From Pseudonocardia sp. HH130629-09 (GTDB taxonomy: Bacteria; Actinomycetota; Actinomycetes; Mycobacteriales; Pseudonocardiaceae): a stretch of 64,000 nt of DNA. A program made the translations under genes and the position numbers. The notes beneath the pieces are model-generated. The model searched no databases and was not told where the DNA came from. It saw nothing but the letters and a program-made list of their open reading frames with translations. Below, one piece after another: positions 43,046-50,124 of this stretch; position 1 is the first letter of the stretch; every line of letters begins with the position of its first letter. The stretch lies in assembly GCF_001294645.1 (NCBI RefSeq), contig NZ_CP011868.1, positions 3,596,001-3,660,000 of the forward strand. The letters run 5' to 3'.

Positions 43046-44056
43046 CTAGGCGCCTCCGGCCCAGCGTCCCGGTCCGCCCGCCGGCGGTGCGGCGGTGTCG
43101 GTGTCCGGCTGCTCCACCGGGGCGGCGGCGCCGGTGTCCGGCTGCTCCACCGGGGCGGCGGCGTCGGCCGTCACCGGGTGACCGCGCAGGCCGGGCACCC
43201 GACCCAGGCCGACGAACATGCCGACCAGCGCGATGCCGAGGCCCAGCACCGCCTGCACGGTGAGCGGCTCCCCGAGCACGGGCACGGCGACCAGCGCCGT
43301 CGTCGCAGGAACCAGGTTCAGCAGCGACGACACGAAGACCGTGGACCGCAGGCGTAGCAGCACGAACATCAGCACGAAGGCGCCCGCCGAGTTCACGACC
43401 CCCAGGAAGGCCACGGCCGCCCACCCCGACGGTGCCCGGGGCAGCCAGTCCGCACCGAGGAACGGCCAGGCGACCAGGGTCGCGACCAGCGAGGTGGCCA
43501 TCTGGACCACGACGCTGGTCACCACGGGCGTGCCGTCGTTGAACCGCTTCTGGTAGAGCGTGCCGGCCGTCAGCGACAGCATGCCCAGCACCGGGAAGAC
43601 GAGGTTGCCGCCGAGACCGGCACCGAGGTCGTCGGCCAGTACGACGTAGACGCCGGTGGCGCCGATCAGCAGGCCCAGCACCGGTCCGACGCCCAGGCGG
43701 GTCGCCAGCAGCAACGGGGTCAGCAGCCCGACCAGCAACGGCGCCATCCCGAGGATGAGGCTCGACAGCCCGGCAGGGACGCCCGAGGCGAGCCCGCTGT
43801 AGACGAAGCTGAACTGCCCGACCTGCAGCAGCAACGCCGTGACCGCGAGGTGCAGCCAGGCCCGGCCGCGCGGCAGGCCCGGCCGCTGCACGGCGACGGC
43901 GACGAGCATCACGACCAGCGCGATCACGAACCGCCAGAACAGGACCGCGGGGACGTCGGTGGAGCCGGTCGCGATCTTGCCGGCGATGAAGCCGGACGCC
44001 CAGAGCGGCACGAAGAGCACGGCCAGCACCGGGACGAGCCAACGCGAGGAGGTCAC
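43046..44056 (-). CDS. EamA (DMT superfamily) exporter
   Basis: The 336-residue protein has ten membrane helices in two EamA repeats (about 5-140 and 150-285), with LWASGFIAGKIATGSTDVPA and PATTALVAVPVLGEPLT. The family exports amino acids or metabolites; the substrate is unknown. The cytoplasmic tail carries two copies of an 11-residue Ala/Pro/Glu unit (AAPVEQPDT) from a 33-bp DNA repeat. It ends 10 bases before dnaG starts, so dnaG may share its transcript. Confidence 0.87.
   Translation of the reverse strand: MTSSRWLVPVLAVLFVPLWASGFIAGKIATGSTDVPAVLFWRFVIALVVMLVAVAVQRPGLPRGRAWLHLAVTALLLQVGQFSFVYSGLASGVPAGLSSLILGMAPLLVGLLTPLLLATRLGVGPVLGLLIGATGVYVVLADDLGAGLGGNLVFPVLGMLSLTAGTLYQKRFNDGTPVVTSVVVQMATSLVATLVAWPFLGADWLPRAPSGWAAVAFLGVVNSAGAFVLMFVLLRLRSTVFVSSLLNLVPATTALVAVPVLGEPLTVQAVLGLGIALVGMFVGLGRVPGLRGHPVTADAAAPVEQPDTGAAAPVEQPDTDTAAPPAGGPGRWAGGA
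43101..43163. repeat. 33-bp-period tandem repeat in the EamA gene tail
   Basis: Thirty identical bases starting GTGTCCGGCTGCTCCACC occur at 43101-43130 and again at 43134-43163, in frame, giving two copies of AAPVEQPDT in the protein tail. Confidence 0.9.
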
Positions 44057-44093
44057 GCCTTCACTTCATCGCAGTGCTAACGACCGGGGCAAG

Positions 44094-44124
44094 CCGGGGT
44101 GGGGGGAGCCTCACCCCACCCCGG
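44094..44124 (-). terminator. Terminator after the STAS gene
   Basis: CCGGGGTGGGG (44094-44104) and CCCCACCCCGG (44114-44124) form a perfect 11-base stem six bases after the STAS stop codon (reverse strand), insulating the EamA gene. Confidence 0.8.
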
Positions 44125-44129
44125 TCCGA

Positions 44130-44546
44130 TCAGGCCGCGACGACGACCGACGGCGGCAGCTCGGCGAGCGCGGAGTCCAGGTCCGGGTGGTTGCGCATCC
44201 CGTGCAGTACCGCCCGGACGCCCGGCACCGTCCGCGGCGCGACGCGGGCGGCGCCGATCAGCCGGACGTCCAGGCCGCGGTTGCGGGCCACGTGCCGCAG
44301 ATCGTGCAGCGCCCACGCGCCGCGCGCGGTGAACCCGGTACCGAGATCGACCAGGACGTGCCGGACCCGCGACCACCCGGCACCGGCGACGGCGAGGTGC
44401 GCGTCGGCCTGGCGCAGCAGTGACGCACCTGCCGCCGCGTCCAGCTCGCCGTCGACGCGGACGCGGAGGACGTCCTCGCGGGGGCGGTCGGTGCGGACCC
44501 TGCTCCTGTTCGTCGCGTTCTCCTTCCGGATCGTCGTCTCCCCCAT
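44130..44546 (-). CDS. STAS-domain protein (anti-sigma antagonist-like)
   Basis: The 138-residue protein has a STAS fold pattern: a strand VLRVRVDGELDAAAGASLLRQA, VRHVLVDLGTGFTARGAWALHDL around the position of the regulatory Ser/Thr loop, and LDVRLIGAARVAPR. In SpoIIAA-type proteins a Ser after Asp in this loop is phosphorylated; here the loop reads DLGTGFT, so a Thr may substitute. It diverges from the MerR gene and probably belongs to a stress-signalling circuit. No sigma factor or kinase gene is nearby. Confidence 0.7.
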   Translation of the reverse strand: MGETTIRKENATNRSRVRTDRPREDVLRVRVDGELDAAAGASLLRQADAHLAVAGAGWSRVRHVLVDLGTGFTARGAWALHDLRHVARNRGLDVRLIGAARVAPRTVPGVRAVLHGMRNHPDLDSALAELPPSVVVAA

Positions 44547-44550
44547 ATCT

Positions 44551-44564
44551 CTATCGTGTAGTTA
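44551..44564. promoter_or_regulatory. Shared motif, copy 1 (STAS/merR region)
   Basis: CTATCGTGTAGTTA lies just upstream of the STAS gene in an AT-rich island between the divergent STAS and merR genes. A near copy precedes hsp20 (45041-45055), so both may bind the MerR-type protein encoded between them. Confidence 0.45.
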
Positions 44565-44656
44565 AGATTTTCGCCATCACGTGGCCACACTCAGGTTCGA
44601 GGACGACCTGCTCCGGTACCCGAGCGTGCGCCGCGGACCGCGAGGGAGGAACCGAC

Positions 44657-45046
44657 ATGGCACTGGACCGGCTCGACGACCCCGACTACCCGACCGTCGC
44701 GATGGGCCAGGCCGCGTACCTACTGGAGGTCGAGCCCGCGTTCCTGCGCAGCCTCGACAGCGCGGGCGTGGTGAACCCGCACCGCTCCCCGGGCGGGCAC
44801 CGCCGTTACCCGCGCAACCAGCTGGAGCAGGCCGCGCGCCTGCGCACCCTGCTGGACGACGGGCATCCGCTGGGCTCGGCGTCCTGGATCGACCGACTGC
44901 GCGGCGAGCTCGCCGACAGCGAGAACCGCCTCGGCGCGGCACACCGCGAGATCGAGCGCCTGCGCACGGAGCTCGCGCGCCTGCGCACCGAGCTCGGCGA
45001 CACGAATCCAGAGCAGCCCTTGACAACAGAAAATCTCCAGCTATAG
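44657..45046 (+). CDS. MerR-type helix-turn-helix regulator, likely for hsp20
   Basis: The 129-residue protein has a MerR-like winged helix (about 14-70; TVAMGQAAYLLEVEPAFLRSLDS, NPHRSPGGHRRYPRNQLEQAARL) and a C-terminal coiled coil with LRTELARLRTEL repeats. It resembles the small MerR regulators that precede Hsp20 genes in actinobacteria, related in logic to HspR. ATG at 44657 follows GGGAGGA. The hsp20 promoter overlaps its last codons. Confidence 0.82.
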   Translation: MALDRLDDPDYPTVAMGQAAYLLEVEPAFLRSLDSAGVVNPHRSPGGHRRYPRNQLEQAARLRTLLDDGHPLGSASWIDRLRGELADSENRLGAAHREIERLRTELARLRTELGDTNPEQPLTTENLQL

Positions 45047-45055
45047 CTGTAGTTA
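45020..45055 (+). promoter_or_regulatory. hsp20 promoter with motif copy 2
   Basis: TTGACA (45020-45025) and TATAGC (45042-45047) with a 16-base spacer form a near-consensus promoter, rare in this window. The motif CTATAGCTGTAGTTA (45041-45055) overlaps the -10 box, so a bound regulator would block or reshape it. Confidence 0.65.
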
Positions 45056-45151
45056 TACGGAGCGGGACTCCGGAGGACCGACATGACGAAGGACAACGAG
45101 GAGTCAGCCGGTCGGTCGTGAACCGGCACGGCTGGAAGGGAGTGGTTCGAG

Positions 45152-45591
45152 ATGCCGCTGCGTACCGACCCGTTCCGAGCCCTGGACCGCATCGCTTCGC
45201 AGGCGTTCGAGTCCGGCGGCACCTGGTCGCGCCCGGCGGCGATGCCGATGGACGCCTGGCGTCACGGTGACGAGTTCGTGGAGTTCGACCTCCCCGGCAT
45301 CGACCCGGACGCCGTCGATCTCTCCTCGAGCGCAACACCCTGACGGTCACGGCGGAGCGGCGGCCCGCCAACGCCGGGACCGACCAGGTCGAGTGGGTCG
45401 CCTCCGAGCGGGCCTACGGCGTGTTCGCCCGCCAGCTGTCCCTGGGCGACAACCTCGACACGTCCTCCATCCACGCGTCGTACGACGCCGGGGTGCTGCG
45501 CATCCGCATCCCGGTCGCCGAGGCGGCCAAGCCGCGGACGATCGCCGTCGAGTCCGGGCACGACTCCGACCGGGCGGCGATCAACGCCTGA
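45152..45591 (+). pseudogene. Small heat-shock protein Hsp20, frameshifted
   Basis: The first frame gives [20 protein letters not shown] and the beta-strand [18 protein letters not shown] of an alpha-crystallin domain. It then stops at 45341-45343. The second frame continues [13 protein letters not shown], then [20 protein letters not shown] and [17 protein letters not shown], the rest of the domain including the IxI-like end. One base missing near 45322-45327 explains the break. If real, this holdase chaperone is lost; a sequencing error is equally possible. About 145 residues are expected. Confidence 0.85.
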
Positions 45592-45594
45592 TCT

Positions 45595-45630
45595 CGGTTC
45601 CGGGCCCGGCCGCGTGCCGGCCCGGAACCG
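45595..45630 (+). terminator. Terminator of hsp20
   Basis: CGGTTCCGGGCC (45595-45606) and GGCCCGGAACCG (45619-45630) pair perfectly four bases after the hsp20 stop. The following 180 bases up to 45812 hold no recognisable gene. Confidence 0.75.
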
Positions 45631-45812
45631 GCGTCGGACCGGCGGAACGGCCGGTCGACGGCGCCGTCACGACGAGCACGCGTAGCCCGAGCGTGCTCCC
45701 GCCCCACCCCGGCCGTGGTGACCCGAAGGCCTGTGAGCGTGATCACGAGGCCACCGACCACCCCGACCCTGTGAACGGACCGACCCCGACCTGGCAAGTC
45801 ACTTCACCCTGA

Positions 45813-46655
45813 GTGACGAACACGCGGCGTGTTGGCGTGGTTCCGGCGTTCGCATTCGCGAACATCTCCGGTGTGCGTGTTCGAGGTGTGCGGGTCGCCG
45901 GACTGCTGGCGACGATGATGGTGCTGGCCGGGTGCGGATCCCCCGGATCGTTCGTGGACGTGCTGGACGCGGCGCTCGACACCGGCGTCGTCGACGTCGG
46001 CGCGATCGCCCCGGTGACCTCCGGGACCGTGGAGGATGCGGCCGCGGGCAGCGCGTCGGCGACGCTGAGGACGCTGGCGGTGAAGGGCCGGGCACCGAAG
46101 ACCGGCTACACGCGCCAGCAGTTCGGGCGCAGCTGGGCCGACATCGACCGGGACGGCTGCGACCAGCGCAACCAGGTCCTGGCCCGGGACATGGACCGCG
46201 AGACGTTCAAGGCGGGCACGCACGACTGCGTCGTGCTGACCGGGACGCTGCGTGACTCCTACACCGGCACCACCATCGCGTTCACCCGCGGCCAGGGCAC
46301 CAGCGAGAAGGTGCAGATCGACCACGTCGTCGCGCTGTCCGACGCCTGGCAGAAGGGCGCCCAGCAGCTCGACGCGGCCACCCGGGAGAAGATCGGGAAC
46401 GACCCGCTGAACCTGATCGCCGTCGACGGGCCGACCAACGGCCGCAAGAGCGACGGCGACGCCGCGACCTGGCTCCCGCCGGACAGCCGCTACCGCTGCG
46501 CCTACGTCGCGCGTCAGGTCGCGGTGAAGAAGAAGTACAAGCTGTGGGTGACCAGCGCCGAGCGCGACGCGATCGACCGGGTCCTCGGGACCTGCCCGAC
46601 CCGGGCCGTGACCAGCGATGCCGACGCGGCGAAGCCCGCGATCACCCTGCGCTGA
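45813..46655 (+). CDS. Secreted HNH-family nuclease lipoprotein (DUF1524-like)
   Basis: The 280-residue protein has a signal region VRVAGLLATMMVLAGC, a lipobox (LAGC) that would anchor it outside the membrane. The mature part has a GmrSD-C/DUF1524-type HNH domain: GCDQRNQVLARDM, then QIDHVVALSDAWQKGA with the catalytic Asp-His, NDPLNLIAVDGPTNGRKSDGD, and the C-terminal helix. It is probably an extracellular DNase for nutrient or biofilm DNA (inference). GTG at 45813 is the longest start; GTG at 45873 would give a more normal signal peptide. Neither has a clear ribosome site. Confidence 0.82.
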   Translation: MTNTRRVGVVPAFAFANISGVRVRGVRVAGLLATMMVLAGCGSPGSFVDVLDAALDTGVVDVGAIAPVTSGTVEDAAAGSASATLRTLAVKGRAPKTGYTRQQFGRSWADIDRDGCDQRNQVLARDMDRETFKAGTHDCVVLTGTLRDSYTGTTIAFTRGQGTSEKVQIDHVVALSDAWQKGAQQLDAATREKIGNDPLNLIAVDGPTNGRKSDGDAATWLPPDSRYRCAYVARQVAVKKKYKLWVTSAERDAIDRVLGTCPTRAVTSDADAAKPAITLR

Positions 46656-46678
46656 GCCCCGCACCGACCCCGGCCACC

Positions 46679-46711
46679 CGGCCCCGCCGTCCCACCCGGA
46701 CGGCGGGGCCG
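46679..46711. terminator. Bidirectional terminator
   Basis: CGGCCCCGCCGTCC (46679-46692) pairs perfectly with 46698-46711 over a five-base loop, between the convergent nuclease and dgt genes. Confidence 0.88.
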
Positions 46712-46735
46712 TCGGCGTCTCGGGGCCGGCAGGTG

Positions 46736-48034
46736 TCAGGGCCGGCAGAGGGTGAGGTGCCAGGCGTGCGCCTGCGGGTCGGTCAGCGTCGCGACCTGGT
46801 CGATCACGACGCGCAGCCGCGACCGGTCGTCGGGGGCGACGCTCCAGTTCTCCGCGCGGGCCGGGTCGAGGGCGTCGGGCCCCCGGTCGTACAGCGCCGC
46901 GACGAGGTCGTGCAGCAGGTCGCGCTGGCGGGACTGCATCGCCAGCCGCCGCGGGTCGCTCATCACGTAGCGGGTGGCCAGCGCCTTGAGCACCACGACC
47001 TCCGCCACGGCGACGACCGGCACCACCAGGTCCGCGCGGTGCCGGGCCAGCGGCGCGTCGCCGTAGGTGTCCAGGGTCGCGTCGGTCGCGGCGAGGGCGA
47101 ACCGGCCGACCAGCTCGGAGGTCATCCGCTTCATCGCGACCAGGTCGTCGCCCGCGGCGGTGGCGGCGTCGAAGCCGCGGACCGCGCGGACCACCGGCAG
47201 CGCGTCGAGCCGGGCGGCGGCCTCGGCACAGGCGCCCTCGTCCTCGCCGAAGCGCAGCGACGCCTCCACCGCGAGCGCCGCGCGCTCGGCCGGCGAGGAC
47301 AGCACCGTCAGGTCCATCCGGCCGGCGTGCACCGCGTCCTCGACGTCGTGCACCGAGTAGGCGACGTCGTCGGCCCAGTCCATCACCTGGGCCTCCATGC
47401 TCCGCACCCCCGGCCGTGCCCCGGCGCGCACCCACTCCAGGGCCGGCAGGTCGTCGGCGTAGGCACCGAACTTGCGCTCCGCGCCGCGGCGCGGCCACGG
47501 GTACTTGGTGGCGGCGTCCAGGGTCGCCCGGGTCAGGTTGAGCCCGCCGGGGACGCGGCCGTCGCCGGAGCGGGCCTTGGGCTCCAGGCGGGTCAGGATG
47601 CGCAGGGTCTGGGCGTTGCCCTCGAACCCGCCGCAGTCGGCTCCCGCGACGTCGAGCGCACGCTCACCGTTGTGCCCGAACGGCGGGTGGCCGATGTCGT
47701 GGGCCAGCCCGGCGGCGTCGACGACGTCGGGGTCGAGCCCCAGCTCCTCGGCGATGCCGCGGCCGATCTGGGCGACCTCGAGCGAGTGCGTCAGCCGGGT
47801 CCGCGGGATGCCGCTGACCTCGGCACCCTCCCCCGGCCCGACCACCTGGGTCTTGCCCGCCAGCCGGCGCAGCGCCGCGGAGTGCAGCACCCGGGCCCGG
47901 TCGCGGGAGTAGGGGCTGCGCCGCTCGACGCGGCCGCGCTCCCCCAGCCCGGAGCCCTTCGGTGCCTCCGGATGGCGGCGCTCCGCGTCGGCGGCGGTGT
48001 ATCCCGGGTCGACCGGGGCGTGCTGGAGGGTCAT
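46736..48034 (-). CDS. dgt: dGTP triphosphohydrolase-like HD protein
   Basis: The 432-residue HD-domain enzyme hydrolyses dGTP or other dNTPs to the nucleoside and triphosphate. The metal site is visible: RTRLTHSLEVAQIGRG with the first His, GLAHDIGHPPFGHNGE with the HD pair and a downstream His, and MDWADDVAYSVHDVEDAV with the last Asp. Length and sequence match the actinobacterial dGTPase-like family located near dnaG. ATG at 48032-48034 overlaps the YdcF-like gene stop; it is the last gene of a three-gene operon. Confidence 0.92.
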   Translation of the reverse strand: MTLQHAPVDPGYTAADAERRHPEAPKGSGLGERGRVERRSPYSRDRARVLHSAALRRLAGKTQVVGPGEGAEVSGIPRTRLTHSLEVAQIGRGIAEELGLDPDVVDAAGLAHDIGHPPFGHNGERALDVAGADCGGFEGNAQTLRILTRLEPKARSGDGRVPGGLNLTRATLDAATKYPWPRRGAERKFGAYADDLPALEWVRAGARPGVRSMEAQVMDWADDVAYSVHDVEDAVHAGRMDLTVLSSPAERAALAVEASLRFGEDEGACAEAAARLDALPVVRAVRGFDAATAAGDDLVAMKRMTSELVGRFALAATDATLDTYGDAPLARHRADLVVPVVAVAEVVVLKALATRYVMSDPRRLAMQSRQRDLLHDLVAALYDRGPDALDPARAENWSVAPDDRSRLRVVIDQVATLTDPQAHAWHLTLCRP

Positions 48035-48741
48035 CCCAGCCCGCTGCTCGCAGTGTCGACCGAGGCGTGGGTCAGCTCGTAGAACAACAGCGCGCCGGTC
48101 TCGCGGTAGATGTAGCGCAGCTGGGTCTCCCGGGTCTGCACGATCGGGCCGCTGCGTGTCGGGGAGGTGTAGGCCTCCAGCCCGGCGTCGCGCGCCATGG
48201 TGCGGGCACGCAGGCTGTGCCACGGGTCGGACACCAGCAGGGCCGAGGACCAGCCCTGCTGCCGCGCGGTCGCCGCGACCGCCTGCAGGCTGCCGAGCGT
48301 GTCCGCACCCTCGGGGACGGCCTCGACCGCCGAGGACGGCACGCCCTGCTCGACCAGCCAGTCCCGGCTGGCCTCGGCCTCGGTGTACCGGTCCCCCGTG
48401 CGACCGCCGCCGACGGTGACGATCCGCGGGGCCACGCCGTCGCGCCACAGCTGCTCGGCGTGCTTGAGCCGGTTGGCCAGAACCGCGCTGGGCTCGCCGT
48501 TGTACTGGGCCGCGCCGAGCACGACGACGGCGTCGCTGGGACGCTGGTCGTCGTCCCGGGCGACCTGCCACACCCGCAGTGCGGTCACCCCGACCACCGC
48601 GACGAGCATGACCAGACCGCCGACGAGCAGCCGCGCGCCCCAGGTCATGCCGGTCCGCACCGGACGGCGCACGGTGCGCCGGTCCGGACCTGGCTCCGGC
48701 GGGGCGCCGCCGAGCCCGCGCCGCGACGAGGTGCCGGTCAT
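48031..48741 (-). CDS. YdcF/SanA-like DUF218 membrane protein
   Basis: The 236-residue protein has one N-terminal membrane helix (about 36-56) and an extracytoplasmic DUF218 domain: DAVVVLGAAQYNGEPSAVLANRLKHA, IVTVGGGRTGDRYTEAEASRDWL, ALLVSDPWHSLRARTMARDAG. SanA/YdcF proteins affect envelope permeability and may bind a nucleotide sugar or SAM; the reaction is not settled. It overlaps both neighbours by four bases. Confidence 0.85.
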   Translation of the reverse strand: MTGTSSRRGLGGAPPEPGPDRRTVRRPVRTGMTWGARLLVGGLVMLVAVVGVTALRVWQVARDDDQRPSDAVVVLGAAQYNGEPSAVLANRLKHAEQLWRDGVAPRIVTVGGGRTGDRYTEAEASRDWLVEQGVPSSAVEAVPEGADTLGSLQAVAATARQQGWSSALLVSDPWHSLRARTMARDAGLEAYTSPTRSGPIVQTRETQLRYIYRETGALLFYELTHASVDTASSGLG

Positions 48742-49784
48742 CCGCCGATCCGACCGGCCGAGGAGGCGAGCGCCGACGCCGAGCGCCCGGCGCGCAGCGC
48801 GACGACCTGGGCGACGATCGACACCGCGGTCTCGGCCGGGGTGCGGGCACCGAGGTCGAGACCGACCGGCCCGTGCACCGCGGCCAGGGTGTCCTCGGTG
48901 ACCCCGGCGGCGAGCAGCCGCTCGCGGCGCGCGGCCTGGGTGCGCCGCGAGCCGAGCGCCCCGAGGAACCCACGGCCGTGGGCCAGGCCGTCGAGCAGGA
49001 CCGCGTCGAAGGCCGGGGCGTGGTCGAGCAGCACCAGCACGTCGGCCTCGGTGAAGGCGGCGACGGCGGCACGCGCGTCCTCGACGGTGGTGACGGTGCG
49101 GGCGCTCCAGCCGAGCAGACCGGCCTGGGCCTGCAGCGCCGCGCCGAGCGCCCCCTCGCCGACGACCAGCACCGACGGGACCGGCACCAGCAGGTCGACC
49201 AGCACCGCGGTGCCGTCGACGTCGAGCCGCTCGGTGGCCGTGGCGCCCCGGCGCAGCAGCGCGCGGGTCTGCTCGGCCGCCGCGGCGGTGACCCCGCCGA
49301 GGTCACCGGTGGCCTCCTCCAGGCCGGGCCCGGTCAGGACCAGGGCCGCGCCGGTGTCCACGACCGACAGCAGCGCGGCGGGCCGCCCGGTCTCCAGCGC
49401 CTCCCCGAGCGCGGCGGCGGGACCAGCGGCCAGCGGGTGGGCGAGCAACGTCGCCCCGCCCGCGCAGGCGAGCCCGGCCGCGACCGCGGAGGACTCCCCC
49501 ACGTGTGCCTCGCGCACCGTCGCCGCCCCGGACGCCGCCTCGACGGCGAGCGGATGCGCGGAGTCGTCGAGGGCGCCGAGGTAGAGCAGGCCGCCGACCT
49601 CGCCGTCGGTGGTGCCCGCGACCAGCTGGCCGGACTCGACGGGGCCGAACCCGTGCCGGTCGAGCACCCGGACGACACCGATCCCCGTCCCGCCGGTCAC
49701 CGCCCAGCGGCGCAGGGCCGCGCCCAGCTCACGACGGGGGTCGGCCGGTGGCCGTGCCGCGGAGGAGGTCGCCGAGGTGCTCAC
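48738..49784 (-). CDS. XdhC/CoxI-family protein
   Basis: The 348-residue protein has an N-terminal XdhC domain (about 15-130; LLYLGALDDSAHPLAVEAAS) and a C-terminal Rossmann domain (SVLVVGEGALGAALQAQAGLLGW, GFLGALGSRRTQAARRERLL). XdhC inserts sulfurated molybdenum cofactor into xanthine dehydrogenase-type enzymes (family knowledge). No molybdoenzyme is in the window, which makes its place ahead of YdcF-like and dgt genes odd. All three overlap, so a link to purine nucleotide turnover is possible. GTG at 49782-49784 starts it. Confidence 0.85.
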   Translation of the reverse strand: MSTSATSSAARPPADPRRELGAALRRWAVTGGTGIGVVRVLDRHGFGPVESGQLVAGTTDGEVGGLLYLGALDDSAHPLAVEAASGAATVREAHVGESSAVAAGLACAGGATLLAHPLAAGPAAALGEALETGRPAALLSVVDTGAALVLTGPGLEEATGDLGGVTAAAAEQTRALLRRGATATERLDVDGTAVLVDLLVPVPSVLVVGEGALGAALQAQAGLLGWSARTVTTVEDARAAVAAFTEADVLVLLDHAPAFDAVLLDGLAHGRGFLGALGSRRTQAARRERLLAAGVTEDTLAAVHGPVGLDLGARTPAETAVSIVAQVVALRAGRSASALASSAGRIGG

Positions 49785-49995
49785 GGTCGCCAGGGTAGCG
49801 ACGGGGCCTGACGGTGAGCTGAGAACGGGCGGGACGTGGCCCCGACGGGACGGTCCGCCACGCCGGCGCGTCGGACACCGGTACCGCCGTTCGGGCCATG
49901 AGAGAGTGATCAGCGCGACGGCAGCGTTCCGGAACCGTACGATTCCGGCACACGTTGAACGCCACGTACACCCATCAGACCGCGAGTCAGGAGTC

Positions 49996-50124
49996 ATGGA
50001 CCCCACCTGCAGTCCGCACGCCGACCGTCCCCGTGACGGCCGGCGACCCCGCACCGTTCCCGTCCCCGCCCGCGCCGCGCTCGTCGCCGCCGGGCCCGAG
50101 ACCCGGGCGGTGACCTCCCGGTGA
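49996..50124 (+). CDS. Possible 42-aa leader peptide before the CNNM pair
   Basis: An ATG at 49996 behind CAGGAGTC opens a 42-codon Arg/Pro-rich frame (MDPTCSPHADRPRDGRRPRT...). Its TGA overlaps the GTG of the membrane-protein gene, giving translational coupling. The product has no recognisable fold. The rest of the 336-base gap between xdhC and this gene (49785-50120) shows only an AT-richer patch near 49915-49985 that may hold the promoters. Confidence 0.35.
   Translation: MDPTCSPHADRPRDGRRPRTVPVPARAALVAAGPETRAVTSR

Noticed and set aside
41257..43263. A 668-codon open frame on the plus strand
   Set aside because: It is antisense to dnaG, which has clear catalytic motifs in the reverse frame.
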